Source: Arthrobacter sp. RIT-PI-e (GTDB lineage: Bacteria > Actinomycetota > Actinomycetes > Actinomycetales > Micrococcaceae). From it: a DNA stretch of 64,000 bases. A program made the translations under genes and the position numbers. Within the stretch, counting starts at the first letter, position 1. Each line of letters opens with the position of its first letter. The notes beneath the pieces were generated by a model that had not been told where the DNA came from, ran no database searches, and saw nothing but the letters and a program-made list of their open reading frames with translations. The stretch covers positions 24,570-88,569 of the forward strand of contig NZ_LGIU01000097.1 in assembly GCF_001187915.1 (NCBI RefSeq), in the 5' to 3' direction. This document shows, piece by piece, positions 1 through 9,586 of the stretch.

Positions 1-764
1 CCGAGGCCTGGATGTGGTACCGCGAGGTCATCGGCGGCGGGAACGTGCCGATCGTGGACACCTGGTGGCAGACCGAGACCGGCGCGCACATGATCGCCCC
101 CATGCCCGGGGTCACCGCCACCAAACCCGGATCGGCACAGGTGGCGGTGCCCGGCATCGCGATCGACGTGGTGGACGAGCTGGGGAAGCCGGTGCCCGAC
201 GGCTCCGGTGGCTACCTCGTGATCCGGGAACCGTGGCCGTCGATGCTGCGCGGCATCTGGGGGGACCCGCAGCGGTTCAAGGACACCTACTGGTCGCGCT
301 TCGACGGCATGTACTTCGCCGGCGACGGAGCGAAGAAGGACGACGACGGCGACCTCTGGCTCCTCGGCCGGGTGGACGACGTCATGAACATCTCCGGGCA
401 CCGGCTCTCCACCACCGAGATCGAGTCCGCGCTGGTCAGCCACCCCTCCGTGGCCGAGGCCGCCGTGGTGGGCGCGAGCGACGAGACCACGGGCGAGGCC
501 GTGGTGGCCTTCGTGATCCTGCGCGGCTCCGCGAAGGACGACGACGACATCGTCACCACCCTGCGGAACCACGTGGGCAAGGAGATCGGGCCGATCGCCA
601 AGCCGCGGAACATCCTGGTGGTCCCGGAGCTGCCGAAGACCCGCAGCGGCAAGATCATGCGGCGCCTGCTCAAGGACGTGGCCGAGGGCCGCGAGGTGGG
701 CGATGCCACCACGCTCTCGGACCCGACCATCATGCAGCAGATCGCCGTCTCGCTCCGGAAGTGA
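1..764 (+). CDS. acsA: Acetyl-CoA synthetase, C-terminal part (partial at window start)
   Basis: The reading frame is open from the window edge, so the 5' part lies outside. The visible 254 residues are the C-terminal part of an AMP-forming acyl/acetyl-CoA synthetase, which activates acetate to acetyl-AMP and then acetyl-CoA in the cytoplasm. The WWQTETG adenylate-binding motif, the [14 protein letters not shown] and [13 protein letters not shown] hinge region, and the C-terminal [11 protein letters not shown] are all present. The lysine in the last motif is catalytic and is the usual acetylation target. Product end matches the family. A perfect hairpin terminator follows at 811-842. A propionyl-CoA synthetase is less likely given the exact Acs motifs. 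Confidence 0.93.
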   Translation, partial: EAWMWYREVIGGGNVPIVDTWWQTETGAHMIAPMPGVTATKPGSAQVAVPGIAIDVVDELGKPVPDGSGGYLVIREPWPSMLRGIWGDPQRFKDTYWSRFDGMYFAGDGAKKDDDGDLWLLGRVDDVMNISGHRLSTTEIESALVSHPSVAEAAVVGASDETTGEAVVAFVILRGSAKDDDDIVTTLRNHVGKEIGPIAKPRNILVVPELPKTRSGKIMRRLLKDVAEGREVGDATTLSDPTIMQQIAVSLRK

Positions 765-810
765 CGCCGGACGCACCCCGGGGGTGGAGCGCCCGGAGCG
801 GCACGGCATG

Positions 811-842
811 AGGAAGGCCCCCGCAGGTGCGGGGGCCTTCCT
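811..842. terminator. Bidirectional hairpin between acsA and ohr
   Basis: Arms AGGAAGGCCCCCGC and GCGGGGGCCTTCCT form a 14-bp perfect stem with a 4-nt loop. It sits between the convergent ends of acsA (764) and ohr (911) and can end transcription from both sides. Confidence 0.8.
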
Positions 843-910
843 GGTTCCCGCTCATGCGGGAGACCTGCGGGGGGTCCCGCGAAGTGGGGAACCCGTGCTC
901 GCGAGGGGTG

Positions 911-1333
911 TCAGCCGATCGTGGCGTCCACGGTGACGTCGATGTTGCCGCGGGTGGCGTTGGAGTAGGGGCACACCTGGTGGGCCTGCTCCACGAGGGA
1001 GTCGGCGGTCTCCTGGTCCACGCCACCGATCTCCGCGTGCAGGGCCACCGCGAGCTGGAAGCCGCCGGCGTCGGTGGGGTTGATGCTCACCTCGGCCGTC
1101 ACCGCGGTGTCGCTGATCTTGGCCTTGCTGCGGCCCGCCACGAGCTTGAGGGCGCTGTGGAAGCAGGCGGCGTAGCCGACCGCGAAGAGCTGCTCGGGGT
1201 TGGTCGCACCACCGGCGCCGCCCATCTCCTTGGGAACGGCCAGGTCGACCGCCAGCTGGCCGTCGTCGGTGCGTGCCTCGCCGTTGCGTCCGTCGCCGGT
1301 CGCCGTCGCCACTGCCGTGTAGAGAGCACTCAT
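911..1333 (-). CDS. ohr: Organic hydroperoxide resistance protein (Ohr/OsmC fold)
   Basis: A 140-residue cytoplasmic thiol peroxidase that reduces organic hydroperoxides. The two catalytic cysteines of the Ohr subfamily are visible: Cys57 in FAVGYAACFHSAL and Cys121 in VCPYSNATRGN, which separate it from plain OsmC proteins. Length is typical of the family. The ATG start at 1333 has an AGGA ribosome site upstream. The gene is divergent from a TetR-type regulator gene, with a 22-bp imperfect palindrome over the ohr promoter between them. Ohr is usually controlled by a MarR-type OhrR, so the TetR neighbour is notable. Confidence 0.93.
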   Translation of the reverse strand: MSALYTAVATATGDGRNGEARTDDGQLAVDLAVPKEMGGAGGATNPEQLFAVGYAACFHSALKLVAGRSKAKISDTAVTAEVSINPTDAGGFQLAVALHAEIGGVDQETADSLVEQAHQVCPYSNATRGNIDVTVDATIG

Positions 1334-1381
1334 GGTGTCGATCCTTTCGTCCCGGTGACCTCGGTGGCCGCCGTCCTTCAA

Positions 1382-1412
1382 GTAGACTAACTAGTAACTC
1401 TACCGTCGGCAA
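1382..1412 (-). promoter_or_regulatory. ohr promoter overlapped by a palindromic operator candidate
   Basis: On the minus strand TTGCCG (1412-1407) and TAGTCT (1389-1384) form a -35/-10 pair with a 17-nt spacer, upstream of ohr. Positions 1382-1403 form a 22-bp imperfect palindrome, GTAGA...ACTAGT...TCTAC, in which 9 of 11 base pairs match. The -10 box lies inside it, as expected for repression by the adjacent TetR protein. The promoter reading is an inference from sequence. Confidence 0.55.
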
Positions 1413-1451
1413 GTTCCTGCTCCGTCGGGCTCTTCGTCAGAATGGAGCATG

Positions 1452-2030
1452 ATGTCCGCCCAATCCCCCGTCCGCGCCCGCATCCTCGATTCCGCCGGCC
1501 GCCTGTTCGGCGCCGACAGCATCCGCTCGGTCAGCGCCGACAAGGTGATCGCCGACGCCGGCACCACGAAGGTGACCTTCTACCGGCACTTCCGGTCCAA
1601 GGACCACCTCGTCGTGGCCTATCTGGACGGTCAGCTCGACGACCTGCGGGCCGCAGCGGAAGCACAGCGGACAGCGGGTGGCGACGCCTGCGCCGTCCTG
1701 CTCCGGCTCGCCGCGGCCAACGGGGAGATCGCCTGCCGACCCGGTTTCCGCGGCTGCACCTTCATCAACGCGGCTGCGGAGTACCCGGCGGACGGCGTGG
1801 TGCGGGACGCCGTGGAGCGGTACCGGACCTGGTTGCACGAGGTGGTGACGGGCCTCCTCGTCGAGCTCGGCGCGGACCACCCCGACGTGGTCGCGGATCA
1901 GCTCATCATGCTGCGCGACGGCGCCATGGTGCACGGGTTCATGGGCGACCCGGCCGCCGTCGCCGATGCCCTGGTCACCGCGGGCCGCGCGATCATCACC
2001 GCCCATCTCCCGGCGCAGCAGCACCCCTGA
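1452..2030 (+). CDS. TetR-family transcriptional regulator, likely regulator of ohr
   Basis: A 192-residue one-component repressor. The N-terminal helix-turn-helix runs over roughly residues 8-55, ending in the typical TKVTFYRHFRSKDHL. The ligand domain contains Cys80, Cys95 and Cys102; the last two sit in CRPGFRGC and could form a disulfide. It is divergent from ohr and separated from it by a palindrome, so ohr is its likely target. ATG codons at 1449 and 1452 are both in frame; GGAG at 1444-1447 favours 1452. Peroxide sensing through the cysteine pair is an inference; no experiment supports it here. Confidence 0.85.
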   Translation: MSAQSPVRARILDSAGRLFGADSIRSVSADKVIADAGTTKVTFYRHFRSKDHLVVAYLDGQLDDLRAAAEAQRTAGGDACAVLLRLAAANGEIACRPGFRGCTFINAAAEYPADGVVRDAVERYRTWLHEVVTGLLVELGADHPDVVADQLIMLRDGAMVHGFMGDPAAVADALVTAGRAIITAHLPAQQHP

Positions 2031-2117
2031 GGGCTCCCGGCCCGGAGCGGTCGTCCACCGGTGTGACGTTCGTCGTGATCGCTGGCCCGGGTGGGTGGGC
2101 GAGAGGACAATCTAGGC

Positions 2118-3443
2118 GTGTCCACTTCTGTTCAGCAGCCCCCCGTGTCGAATCCCAGGATGGCCCGCCGCGTCGCCGGCGCCTCCTTCGTGGGGACGGC
2201 TCTCGAGTCCTACGACTTCTACGTCTTCGGCACCGCCGCCGCCTTGATCCTCGGGCCGGTCTTCTTCCCGGAGCAGGACGCCCTCACCGCCACCCTGTCC
2301 GCCTTCCTCGTCTTCGCGATGGGCTTCGTCGCCCGCCCGATCGGGGCCGTCCTCTTCGGGCACCTGGGGGACCGGATCGGCCGCAAGCGCACCCTCATCT
2401 GGACCATCCTGCTCATGGGTCTGGCCACCGGATCCATCGGGCTGCTCCCGGACTACGACACCATCGGGGTGTGGGCTCCCGTCATCCTCACGGTGCTCCG
2501 CCTGCTGCAGGGGCTGTCCCTGGGAGGCGAGTGGGGCGGGTCGATCCTCATCGCCACGGAACACGCCGAACCCCGCAAACGCGCGCTCTACGCCTCGATC
2601 CCGCAGCTCGGGTCCCCCGTGGGCACCATGCTGGTCTCCTCGATCTTCCTCCTCCTCACCCTCCTGGTACCCGAGGTCATGACCGGCTGGGGCTGGCGCA
2701 TCCCCTTCCTGCTCGCCTTCCCCTTCCTCGGCATCGCGATCTACCTCCGCCTCGCCATCGACGAGACCCCGATCTTCCGGGAGGCCACCCGCACCCGGGC
2801 CATCAAGCGGGTCCCGTTCCTCGAGGTCATCCGCTCCCAGCCCGTGGCCATCGTGGTGGCCACCGCCTCCGCCGTCCTCGGCATCGGCTCCTACTTCCTC
2901 ATGACCACCTACACGCAGGCCTACGGCACGGACACGCTCGGGCTCTCCCAGGCCACGGTGCTCAACGCCGCCCTGGTGGGCTCGATCCTGCAGCTGGTCA
3001 CCATCCCGTCCTTCGGCCTGCTGGCCACGCGGATCGGCTCCGCGAAGGTGGTGGCCGGCGGCGCGCTCGGCACGGCCCTGATCGCCTTCCCGCTGTACTG
3101 GGTGATCAGCGTCGCCACCGAGCCGATGTACATCGCGGCGATCATCCTGGGCGGCATCCTCCCGACGGCCAGCTGGGCGGCGCTCGGCGGGCTGATGGCG
3201 GACATCTTCAAGCCCGCCACCGCGTTCACGGCGCTCTCCTTCGCCTACAGCCTGGCCGCGATCGTGGCCGGCTTCGCGCCGTCGATCACCCAGCGCTTCG
3301 GCATCGCGACCGACGGCGCCTGGTGGCACCCCGGCGTCGTGCTGGCCACCATGAGCCTCGTCACCGTGATCGGGGCGCTCGCGGCCGTCCGTCTGCGCGC
3401 CCGGCTGGCGGAGTCGGAGGACCCGCTGGTCCGTACGGCATAG
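2118..3443 (+). CDS. MHS-family (MFS) organic-acid/H+ symporter
   Basis: A 441-residue inner-membrane transporter with about 12 hydrophobic segments. The loop between segments 2 and 3 carries the MFS signature GHLGDRIGRKRT, and the N-terminus contains the metabolite:H+ symporter hallmark SFVGTALESYDFYVFGTAA, as in ShiA, KgtP and ProP. LLQGLSLGGEWGGS is another MHS motif. The GTG start at 2118 was chosen because homologous sequence begins just after it. It ends 7 nt before the type II dehydroquinase gene, so a role in shikimate or quinate uptake is possible but not shown. Confidence 0.85.
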   Translation: MSTSVQQPPVSNPRMARRVAGASFVGTALESYDFYVFGTAAALILGPVFFPEQDALTATLSAFLVFAMGFVARPIGAVLFGHLGDRIGRKRTLIWTILLMGLATGSIGLLPDYDTIGVWAPVILTVLRLLQGLSLGGEWGGSILIATEHAEPRKRALYASIPQLGSPVGTMLVSSIFLLLTLLVPEVMTGWGWRIPFLLAFPFLGIAIYLRLAIDETPIFREATRTRAIKRVPFLEVIRSQPVAIVVATASAVLGIGSYFLMTTYTQAYGTDTLGLSQATVLNAALVGSILQLVTIPSFGLLATRIGSAKVVAGGALGTALIAFPLYWVISVATEPMYIAAIILGGILPTASWAALGGLMADIFKPATAFTALSFAYSLAAIVAGFAPSITQRFGIATDGAWWHPGVVLATMSLVTVIGALAAVRLRARLAESEDPLVRTA

Positions 3444-3450
3444 TGGGGGC

Positions 3451-3936
3451 ATGAGCCCGGAGCGCACCCCCAGCATCCTCGTGGTCAACGGACCGAACCT
3501 GAACCTCCTCGGCACGCGGGAACCGGCCGTGTACGGCAGTGCCACGCTCGACGACGTCATCCGCCTCGCCACCGAGACGGCACGGGCGCACGGCTGCACC
3601 GTCACCGCGATGCAGTCCAACCACGAGGGCGTCATCATCGACGCCATCCACGCGGCACGCCCGGGGACGGACGCGATCGTCATCAACGCCGGCGCCCTCA
3701 CCCACACCTCGATCGCGATCCGCGACGCGCTGGCCGCCGTCGCCCTCCCCGTGGTGGAGGTGCACATCAGCAACGTGCACCGGCGGGAAGAGTTCCGCCA
3801 CGTCTCCTACATCTCCGGTGTGGCGGACGCGGTGATCGTGGGGGCCGGCATCGACGGCTACCGCCTCGCGGTGGACCATCTCGCATCGAGGCTCACGGCC
3901 GGAACCCCACCGCAGGGCGCATCCCCGGGAAAGTAG
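3451..3936 (+). CDS. aroQ: 3-dehydroquinate dehydratase, type II
   Basis: A 161-residue cytoplasmic enzyme that dehydrates 3-dehydroquinate to 3-dehydroshikimate, in aromatic amino acid synthesis or quinate breakdown. The type II family features are all seen: VNGPNLNLLGTREPAVYG with the catalytic Arg23 and Tyr28, QSNHEGVIIDAIH, NAGALTHTSIAIRDAL, and EVHISNVHRREEFRHVS with the catalytic His. Normal length. It is probably co-transcribed with the upstream MHS transporter (7-nt gap). No other aro genes are in the window. Confidence 0.93.
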   Translation: MSPERTPSILVVNGPNLNLLGTREPAVYGSATLDDVIRLATETARAHGCTVTAMQSNHEGVIIDAIHAARPGTDAIVINAGALTHTSIAIRDALAAVALPVVEVHISNVHRREEFRHVSYISGVADAVIVGAGIDGYRLAVDHLASRLTAGTPPQGASPGK

Positions 3937-3991
3937 TACCCGAGCGCTCCGATGGGCGCCCGCACCCTCCCGGATAGGGCACCATGGTGCT

Positions 3992-5860
<1,869 letters not shown>

Positions 5861-5866
5861 GAGGTC

Positions 5867-7342
5867 TCACCAGCCGATTGCATCGAAGGCGTCCTGCAGC
5901 TTCCTGCCGCGCTGCGGGTCGAGGGACGCAACCCAGGCGATCCGGCCGGCGAGGTGCTCGAGGAACCGGACCCGGCCACGGCGCTGCGACTCCGGCCCGT
6001 GCACGCGGCAGTTGTGGAGGATCGCCTTCAGGGCGTCGTATTCCTTCCGCGGTACGTTCGGATGGCGGTTCACGACGACGCCGGTGACCTGCTGACGCAC
6101 GGAGGCACCGCGGATGCGCGTCTTCGGCGGATTCACCCGGTGCCCCTCGGCGGTGACGATGCGCTCCACGCCACGGACGAAGGCGTGGGCACGGCGCGCG
6201 AGGGACGCGGGACCGCTGAACGCGAGATCGTCGGCGTAACGCGTGTAGGTGGCCCCGGCCGCCTCCGCCCAGCCCTCGAGCCGAGCATCGAGCCTGCGCA
6301 GGCTCAGGTTCGCGAGAGCGGGCGACGACGGCGCACCCTGGGGCAGGTGCGGTGCCCGCAGCGCCTGCGTGAGCCGGGAGCGCTCCTCCGGCGTCCCGCC
6401 GTCGGGCATGGCGCGCAGCACCCGCTCGGGAACCGCGTGGGTGCATAGGCCGGTCAGCGTATGTGCCACGGCCTCCGGGTACCCCGCCCGCCGGAGTACT
6501 CCGAAGATCCGCCCCGGGGGCACGCTGGCGAAGAAGGAGACGAGGTCGAGCGCGATCACGACGTCGGACCCCGTGTGCGCGGCCGCGTGCGTGCGGGCGC
6601 TGCGGCCCGGGACGAACCCGTGGGCGGCACCGTGCAGCGGCAGGGGCGTGAGGATCCGGTCCAGCACCCTGCGCTGGACGGTGCGGAGCCTGATCCCCGG
6701 GATCTCCAGGAGGCGCGGGGTACGTCCTGGACGGACCTGCCACGCGTGGCGGTAGTGCCGGAGCGCGGGCTGCGGGGTGCGCTGGTTCCAGGACCGCGTG
6801 TCGGCGAACCAGTCCAGCTCCCCCGGGGTCAGCCGAAGTTCCCGCGCGAGCTCCCCGAGGTCGTGGGTGTCCGCCGGCGCGTCCTCGAGGAGGAAGTGGG
6901 ACGGAGCGAGCGGGGTCCCCGCGGCTGCGGCCCTGGCGACGGCCTCCTCGAAAGCGGGCGCGCGCTCGATCCAGGCGGCGAGCTCGCGCGGAGCACCGGC
7001 CGGACGTCGGGGGTGGCCGGAGAGCACCGTGCGGACCAGCGGACCGAGCCAGCGCCGTCGTGCTCCCAGGAGGTCCGCCCCGGCCGCGAGGAGGTCCTCG
7101 CGCTGCCAGGTCGGTGCGTCGAGGAAGGCCCGCGCCAGCAGGCGGGCCATCCCCGGCCCACCCGGGGCAGGACGGCGACGGAGTATGAGTGCTGCAGGTG
7201 AGACGTCGGAGAGCCGCGGTGTCCTCGGCGATGGTGACGCCGTCGATGTCACCGGAGCGGGGCGCGGAGGATGCGGCGCCGCCGCGTCGGGAGCGTCGTC
7301 GCCGGGGCGAGGTGCGCCGGGGCGAGGTGCGGGGCTGCTCAT
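5867..7342 (-). CDS. Retron-type reverse transcriptase
   Basis: A 491-residue RNA-directed DNA polymerase that should copy the msd part of the RNA encoded immediately upstream (7394-7548). Seen in order: a Pro/Ala-rich disordered start (1-60); a roughly 140-residue N-terminal extension; HGAAHGFVPGRS (237-248); motif A ALDLVSFFASV with Asp266; LPQGAPSSPALANL (333-346); YTRYADDLAFS with the YADD catalytic pair (369-372); and VTG (419-421), a retron hallmark. The other hallmark, NAxxH, appears as HAAAH (252-256). Length and layout resemble the myxobacterial Mx162 enzyme. The ATG start follows AGGGGGAG by 3 nt. No effector gene adjoins it; the only neighbour in this direction is the convergent ABC ATPase. 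Assignment to RTs is certain; assignment to retrons rests on motifs plus the RNA element. Confidence 0.93.
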   Translation of the reverse strand: MSSPAPRPGAPRPGDDAPDAAAPHPPRPAPVTSTASPSPRTPRLSDVSPAALILRRRPAPGGPGMARLLARAFLDAPTWQREDLLAAGADLLGARRRWLGPLVRTVLSGHPRRPAGAPRELAAWIERAPAFEEAVARAAAAGTPLAPSHFLLEDAPADTHDLGELARELRLTPGELDWFADTRSWNQRTPQPALRHYRHAWQVRPGRTPRLLEIPGIRLRTVQRRVLDRILTPLPLHGAAHGFVPGRSARTHAAAHTGSDVVIALDLVSFFASVPPGRIFGVLRRAGYPEAVAHTLTGLCTHAVPERVLRAMPDGGTPEERSRLTQALRAPHLPQGAPSSPALANLSLRRLDARLEGWAEAAGATYTRYADDLAFSGPASLARRAHAFVRGVERIVTAEGHRVNPPKTRIRGASVRQQVTGVVVNRHPNVPRKEYDALKAILHNCRVHGPESQRRGRVRFLEHLAGRIAWVASLDPQRGRKLQDAFDAIGW

Positions 7343-7393
7343 CGGCTCCCCCTGGACCTCGTGGACGGTTGGGCAACCTGGGTGGCTGCTGGG

Positions 7394-7548
7394 CGGATCC
7401 CGGCCGACCTGTCCTGCTGTTCGGGCACTGTGCTGCGCGGAGCGCAGTCAGGTGCCCGAGGCGCCCTGTGCTGGTCGATCTGCGTGCCCCGGGGTAGCCC
7501 CGGAGAGGAACGCGCACCGCGTGCGTGCTCCGCCTCGGCCGGGATCCG
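7394..7548 (-). ncRNA. Retron msr-msd RNA (template/primer for the reverse transcriptase)
   Basis: Read on the minus strand. Perfect 14-nt inverted repeats bound it: a1 CGGATCCCGGCCGA (7548-7535) and a2 TCGGCCGGGATCCG (7407-7394). Five bases after a1 is AGC (7529-7527), whose G at 7528 is a candidate 2'-5' branch site. Next come two msr hairpins: CGCAC-GCG-GTGCG (7525-7513) and CCGGGG-CTA-CCCCGG (7503-7489). The msd part holds an 8-bp stem TCGGGCAC/GTGCCCGA (7459-7421), a symmetric 4x4 internal loop, and a 6-bp inner stem CTGCGC/GCGCAG with a 3-nt loop. The RT gene starts 51 nt beyond a2. This is the order a1-msr-msd-a2-RT known for retrons. The exact msDNA ends cannot be read from sequence. 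Confidence 0.85.
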
Positions 7549-7556
7549 TTCACGTC

Positions 7557-7586
7557 ACCCTAGCAAGGTGCACCCTCACAGGTCAC
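7557..7586 (-). promoter_or_regulatory. Predicted retron promoter
   Basis: On the minus strand GTGACC (7586-7581) and TAGGGT (7562-7557) form a -35/-10 pair with an 18-nt spacer; TGC before the -10 gives an extended -10. A start 7 or so nt downstream falls at the A residues 7550-7549, directly before a1 of the RNA at 7548. Confidence 0.6.
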
Positions 7587-7662
7587 CGGGCGCCGCCCAT
7601 GGGACAGGCACGGGCGCAGCCGTGCTGCAGATCCTCGGTGGCGTCCATGACGGTTCGGGTAC

Positions 7663-7681
7663 GTGATCGGTCCTCGATCAC
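7663..7681. repeat. Inverted repeat upstream of the lipoprotein gene
   Basis: GTGATCG and CGATCAC (7 bp, perfect) are separated by 5 nt, about 110 nt before the lipoprotein start at 7790. It may be an operator or a short hairpin. Apart from this and the retron promoter, 7549-7789 shows nothing that I can identify. Confidence 0.35.
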
Positions 7682-7789
7682 CCGGCGCAGCCGTTCACGG
7701 GTAACGTCCAGGTGAGGGGGACGGAGCGGCGCAGGATCGTGTCCGGGATCCCCCGGCGTCCCACCCCTTCTCCCCGAGGAACACCATCC

Positions 7790-8476
7790 GTGCGCAGCCT
7801 TCCGACACTCATAGCCCTCAGCGCCGCCAGCGTGGTCCTCGCGGGCTGCTCCACCACCGCGGTGGGTTCCCCGGAGCCCGATGCCTCCGCATCCTCCTCC
7901 GTGACGGCGTCGCCGTCCTCGACCCCGGCACCCCCGACGGCGTCGCCCTCCACCGCTGCGCCGTCCTCCACCCCGGCAGCGCCGTCGACCACGCCGTCGA
8001 CCACACCGCCCGGTACCCCCGTCCCGACGGCACCGGCCGAGAGCGTGCCCGGAACCGTCGAGCCCGCCCCGGCGCCCCCGGCCCCGGTGTCACCCCCCGC
8101 CCTGCAGCCCGAAGCTCCCGAGAGTTCCGTCCCGCCGGCACCCGCGGCGGAGTTCGCCGTCACTCCCGGCCAGGAATGGGGCGAGGTCACCATCTCCGTC
8201 CCGCAGGAAGCCTCCATCAGGGTCGACGGCAGCGGGTACCAGCCCGGGCAGGAGGTCACTCTCATCCTCGGGATCTACCAGAGCGACGGATCGGTGATGG
8301 ATGATTAGATCGTCAATGCCGATGCCGCCGGGAACTACAGCACCGTGATCACCCTCCCCGCCGATCTCGAGCCGAGGACGTACGGCCTCCTGGTCATCAT
8401 CTCGGACGGGAGGATGGGCGGGCCGGAGTTCGAGGCGTCGAAGCGCTCCGTGGTCATCGAGGTCGTCGCGCCCTAG
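7790..8476 (+). pseudogene. Secreted lipoprotein gene interrupted by an in-frame amber codon
   Basis: The GTG start at 7790 follows GAGGA and begins a lipoprotein signal peptide ending in the lipobox VLAGC. A long low-complexity Ser/Thr/Pro/Ala linker follows (about residues 25-115), then a folded domain resembling an Ig-like or bacterial surface domain (EWGEVTISVPQEASIRVDG). A TAG at 8306-8308 stops the frame after SDGSVMDD. The same frame continues for 55 more codons with clear coding character (IVNADAAGNYSTVITLP to VVIEVVAP) and a normal stop at 8474-8476. One CAG-to-TAG change would explain this. Function unknown; surface exposed if made. Confidence 0.7.
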
Positions 8477-8593
8477 CTGCACCGTGGCCGCGCATCACGG
8501 ATCCGCCGTCGGGCCCTACGTCCGACGGCGGCCGAGGGGTTCAAGAGTGACGTGCAGGGGAGAACGGCGTCACCTCCACCCCACCCATGACGG

Positions 8594-8627
8594 AAGCGGC
8601 CATCCCCGTCACCGGGGATGGCCGCTT
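8594..8627. terminator. Terminator shared by the lipoprotein gene and dppC
   Basis: AAGCGGCCATCCCCG and CGGGGATGGCCGCTT form a 15-bp stem with a 4-nt loop between two convergent genes. Confidence 0.8.
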
Positions 8628-8644
8628 TCGTGCCCTACAGAGGA

Positions 8645-9586
8645 CTACTTGCGGCGCGTCTTCGGATCCAGCGCCTCGCGGAGGGACTCACCGAGCAGGG
8701 TGAAGCCGAGCGCCGTGATCGCGATGCATGCTCCCGGCAGGAAAGCGAGCTGCGGGGCGATGGCGAGCTCGGACTGCGCGTAGGTGAGCATGCGCCCCCA
8801 CTCGGCGGTCTGGGGCAGCCCTCCACCGAGGCCGAGGAAGGACAGCGCAGCGGCGTCGATCACGGCGGTCGCGAGCGGCAGGGGGGCCTGCACGATCACG
8901 GGGCCCATACTGTTGGGGAGCGGGTGGCTCATGGTGATCGTCCTGCGGCTGAGCCCCAGGGTCTGGGCGGCCAGGATGTAGTCCGCCCCCCGCTGGGACA
9001 GCATGGAGGACCGCAGGAGCCGCGCGAAGATGGGGACCTGCGACACACCGATGGCGATCATGATGGCGTACGCGTTCTGACCGAGTACGGCGGCGATGCT
9101 GACCGCGAGGAGCAGGTTGGGGACGGAGAGCAGGATGTCCACGAACCGCATGATGACGTTGTCCACCCAGCCGCCCAGCCCACCGGCCAGGACGCCGAGC
9201 AGCATGCCACCCGCCAGCCCCAGGGCCGTGGAGATGACGCCGATCAGCAGGGACGCCTGGGCGCCCCAGATGAGCTTGCTGAGCACGTCCCCGCCGAAGC
9301 GGTCCAGCCCCAGCGGGAAGCCGTCGAGCTCCCCGGGGCCCGGGATGGTGGTGGGGGTGATGGAGGTGCGCCCGGGGAGGTCGTTGCCGCCGTAGGGCGC
9401 GAGGAGCGGGGCGAGGATCGCGACGAGCAGGAAGACGCCGATGATGACGGCGCCGGCGATGGCCGCGGGATTCCTCCGCAGCCGCAGGAAGGCGTCCCGC
9501 CAGAGCCCGGTACCTCGGCCGGAATCGATGGCGGGGTCGTTCGGCGCGGCGGAGCCGCCGGCGGCGGGGGGCAGGATGGTACTCAT
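8645..9586 (-). CDS. dppC: Peptide ABC transporter permease, DppC/OppC type
   Basis: A 313-residue inner-membrane protein. It has an N-terminal cytoplasmic tail with a first membrane segment (about 45-70) and then the BPD-transp-1 domain with five further segments. The cytoplasmic EAA-type coupling loop is seen in ADYILAAQTLGLSRRTI, and HPLPNSMGPVIVQ stands where relatives have HxLPN. The C-terminal LGESLREALDPKTRRK is typical of DppC. The start ATG at 9586 overlaps the dppB stop as ATGA, so the two are translationally coupled. It pairs with DppB and should be driven by the fused ATPase at 3992. Confidence 0.92.
   Translation of the reverse strand: MSTILPPAAGGSAAPNDPAIDSGRGTGLWRDAFLRLRRNPAAIAGAVIIGVFLLVAILAPLLAPYGGNDLPGRTSITPTTIPGPGELDGFPLGLDRFGGDVLSKLIWGAQASLLIGVISTALGLAGGMLLGVLAGGLGGWVDNVIMRFVDILLSVPNLLLAVSIAAVLGQNAYAIMIAIGVSQVPIFARLLRSSMLSQRGADYILAAQTLGLSRRTITMSHPLPNSMGPVIVQAPLPLATAVIDAAALSFLGLGGGLPQTAEWGRMLTYAQSELAIAPQLAFLPGACIAITALGFTLLGESLREALDPKTRRK

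Noticed and set aside
6777..7715. 312-residue plus-strand open frame over the retron
   Set aside because: It is antisense to the RT and its RNA element, has no domain, and its codon bias is a mirror of the RT frame.
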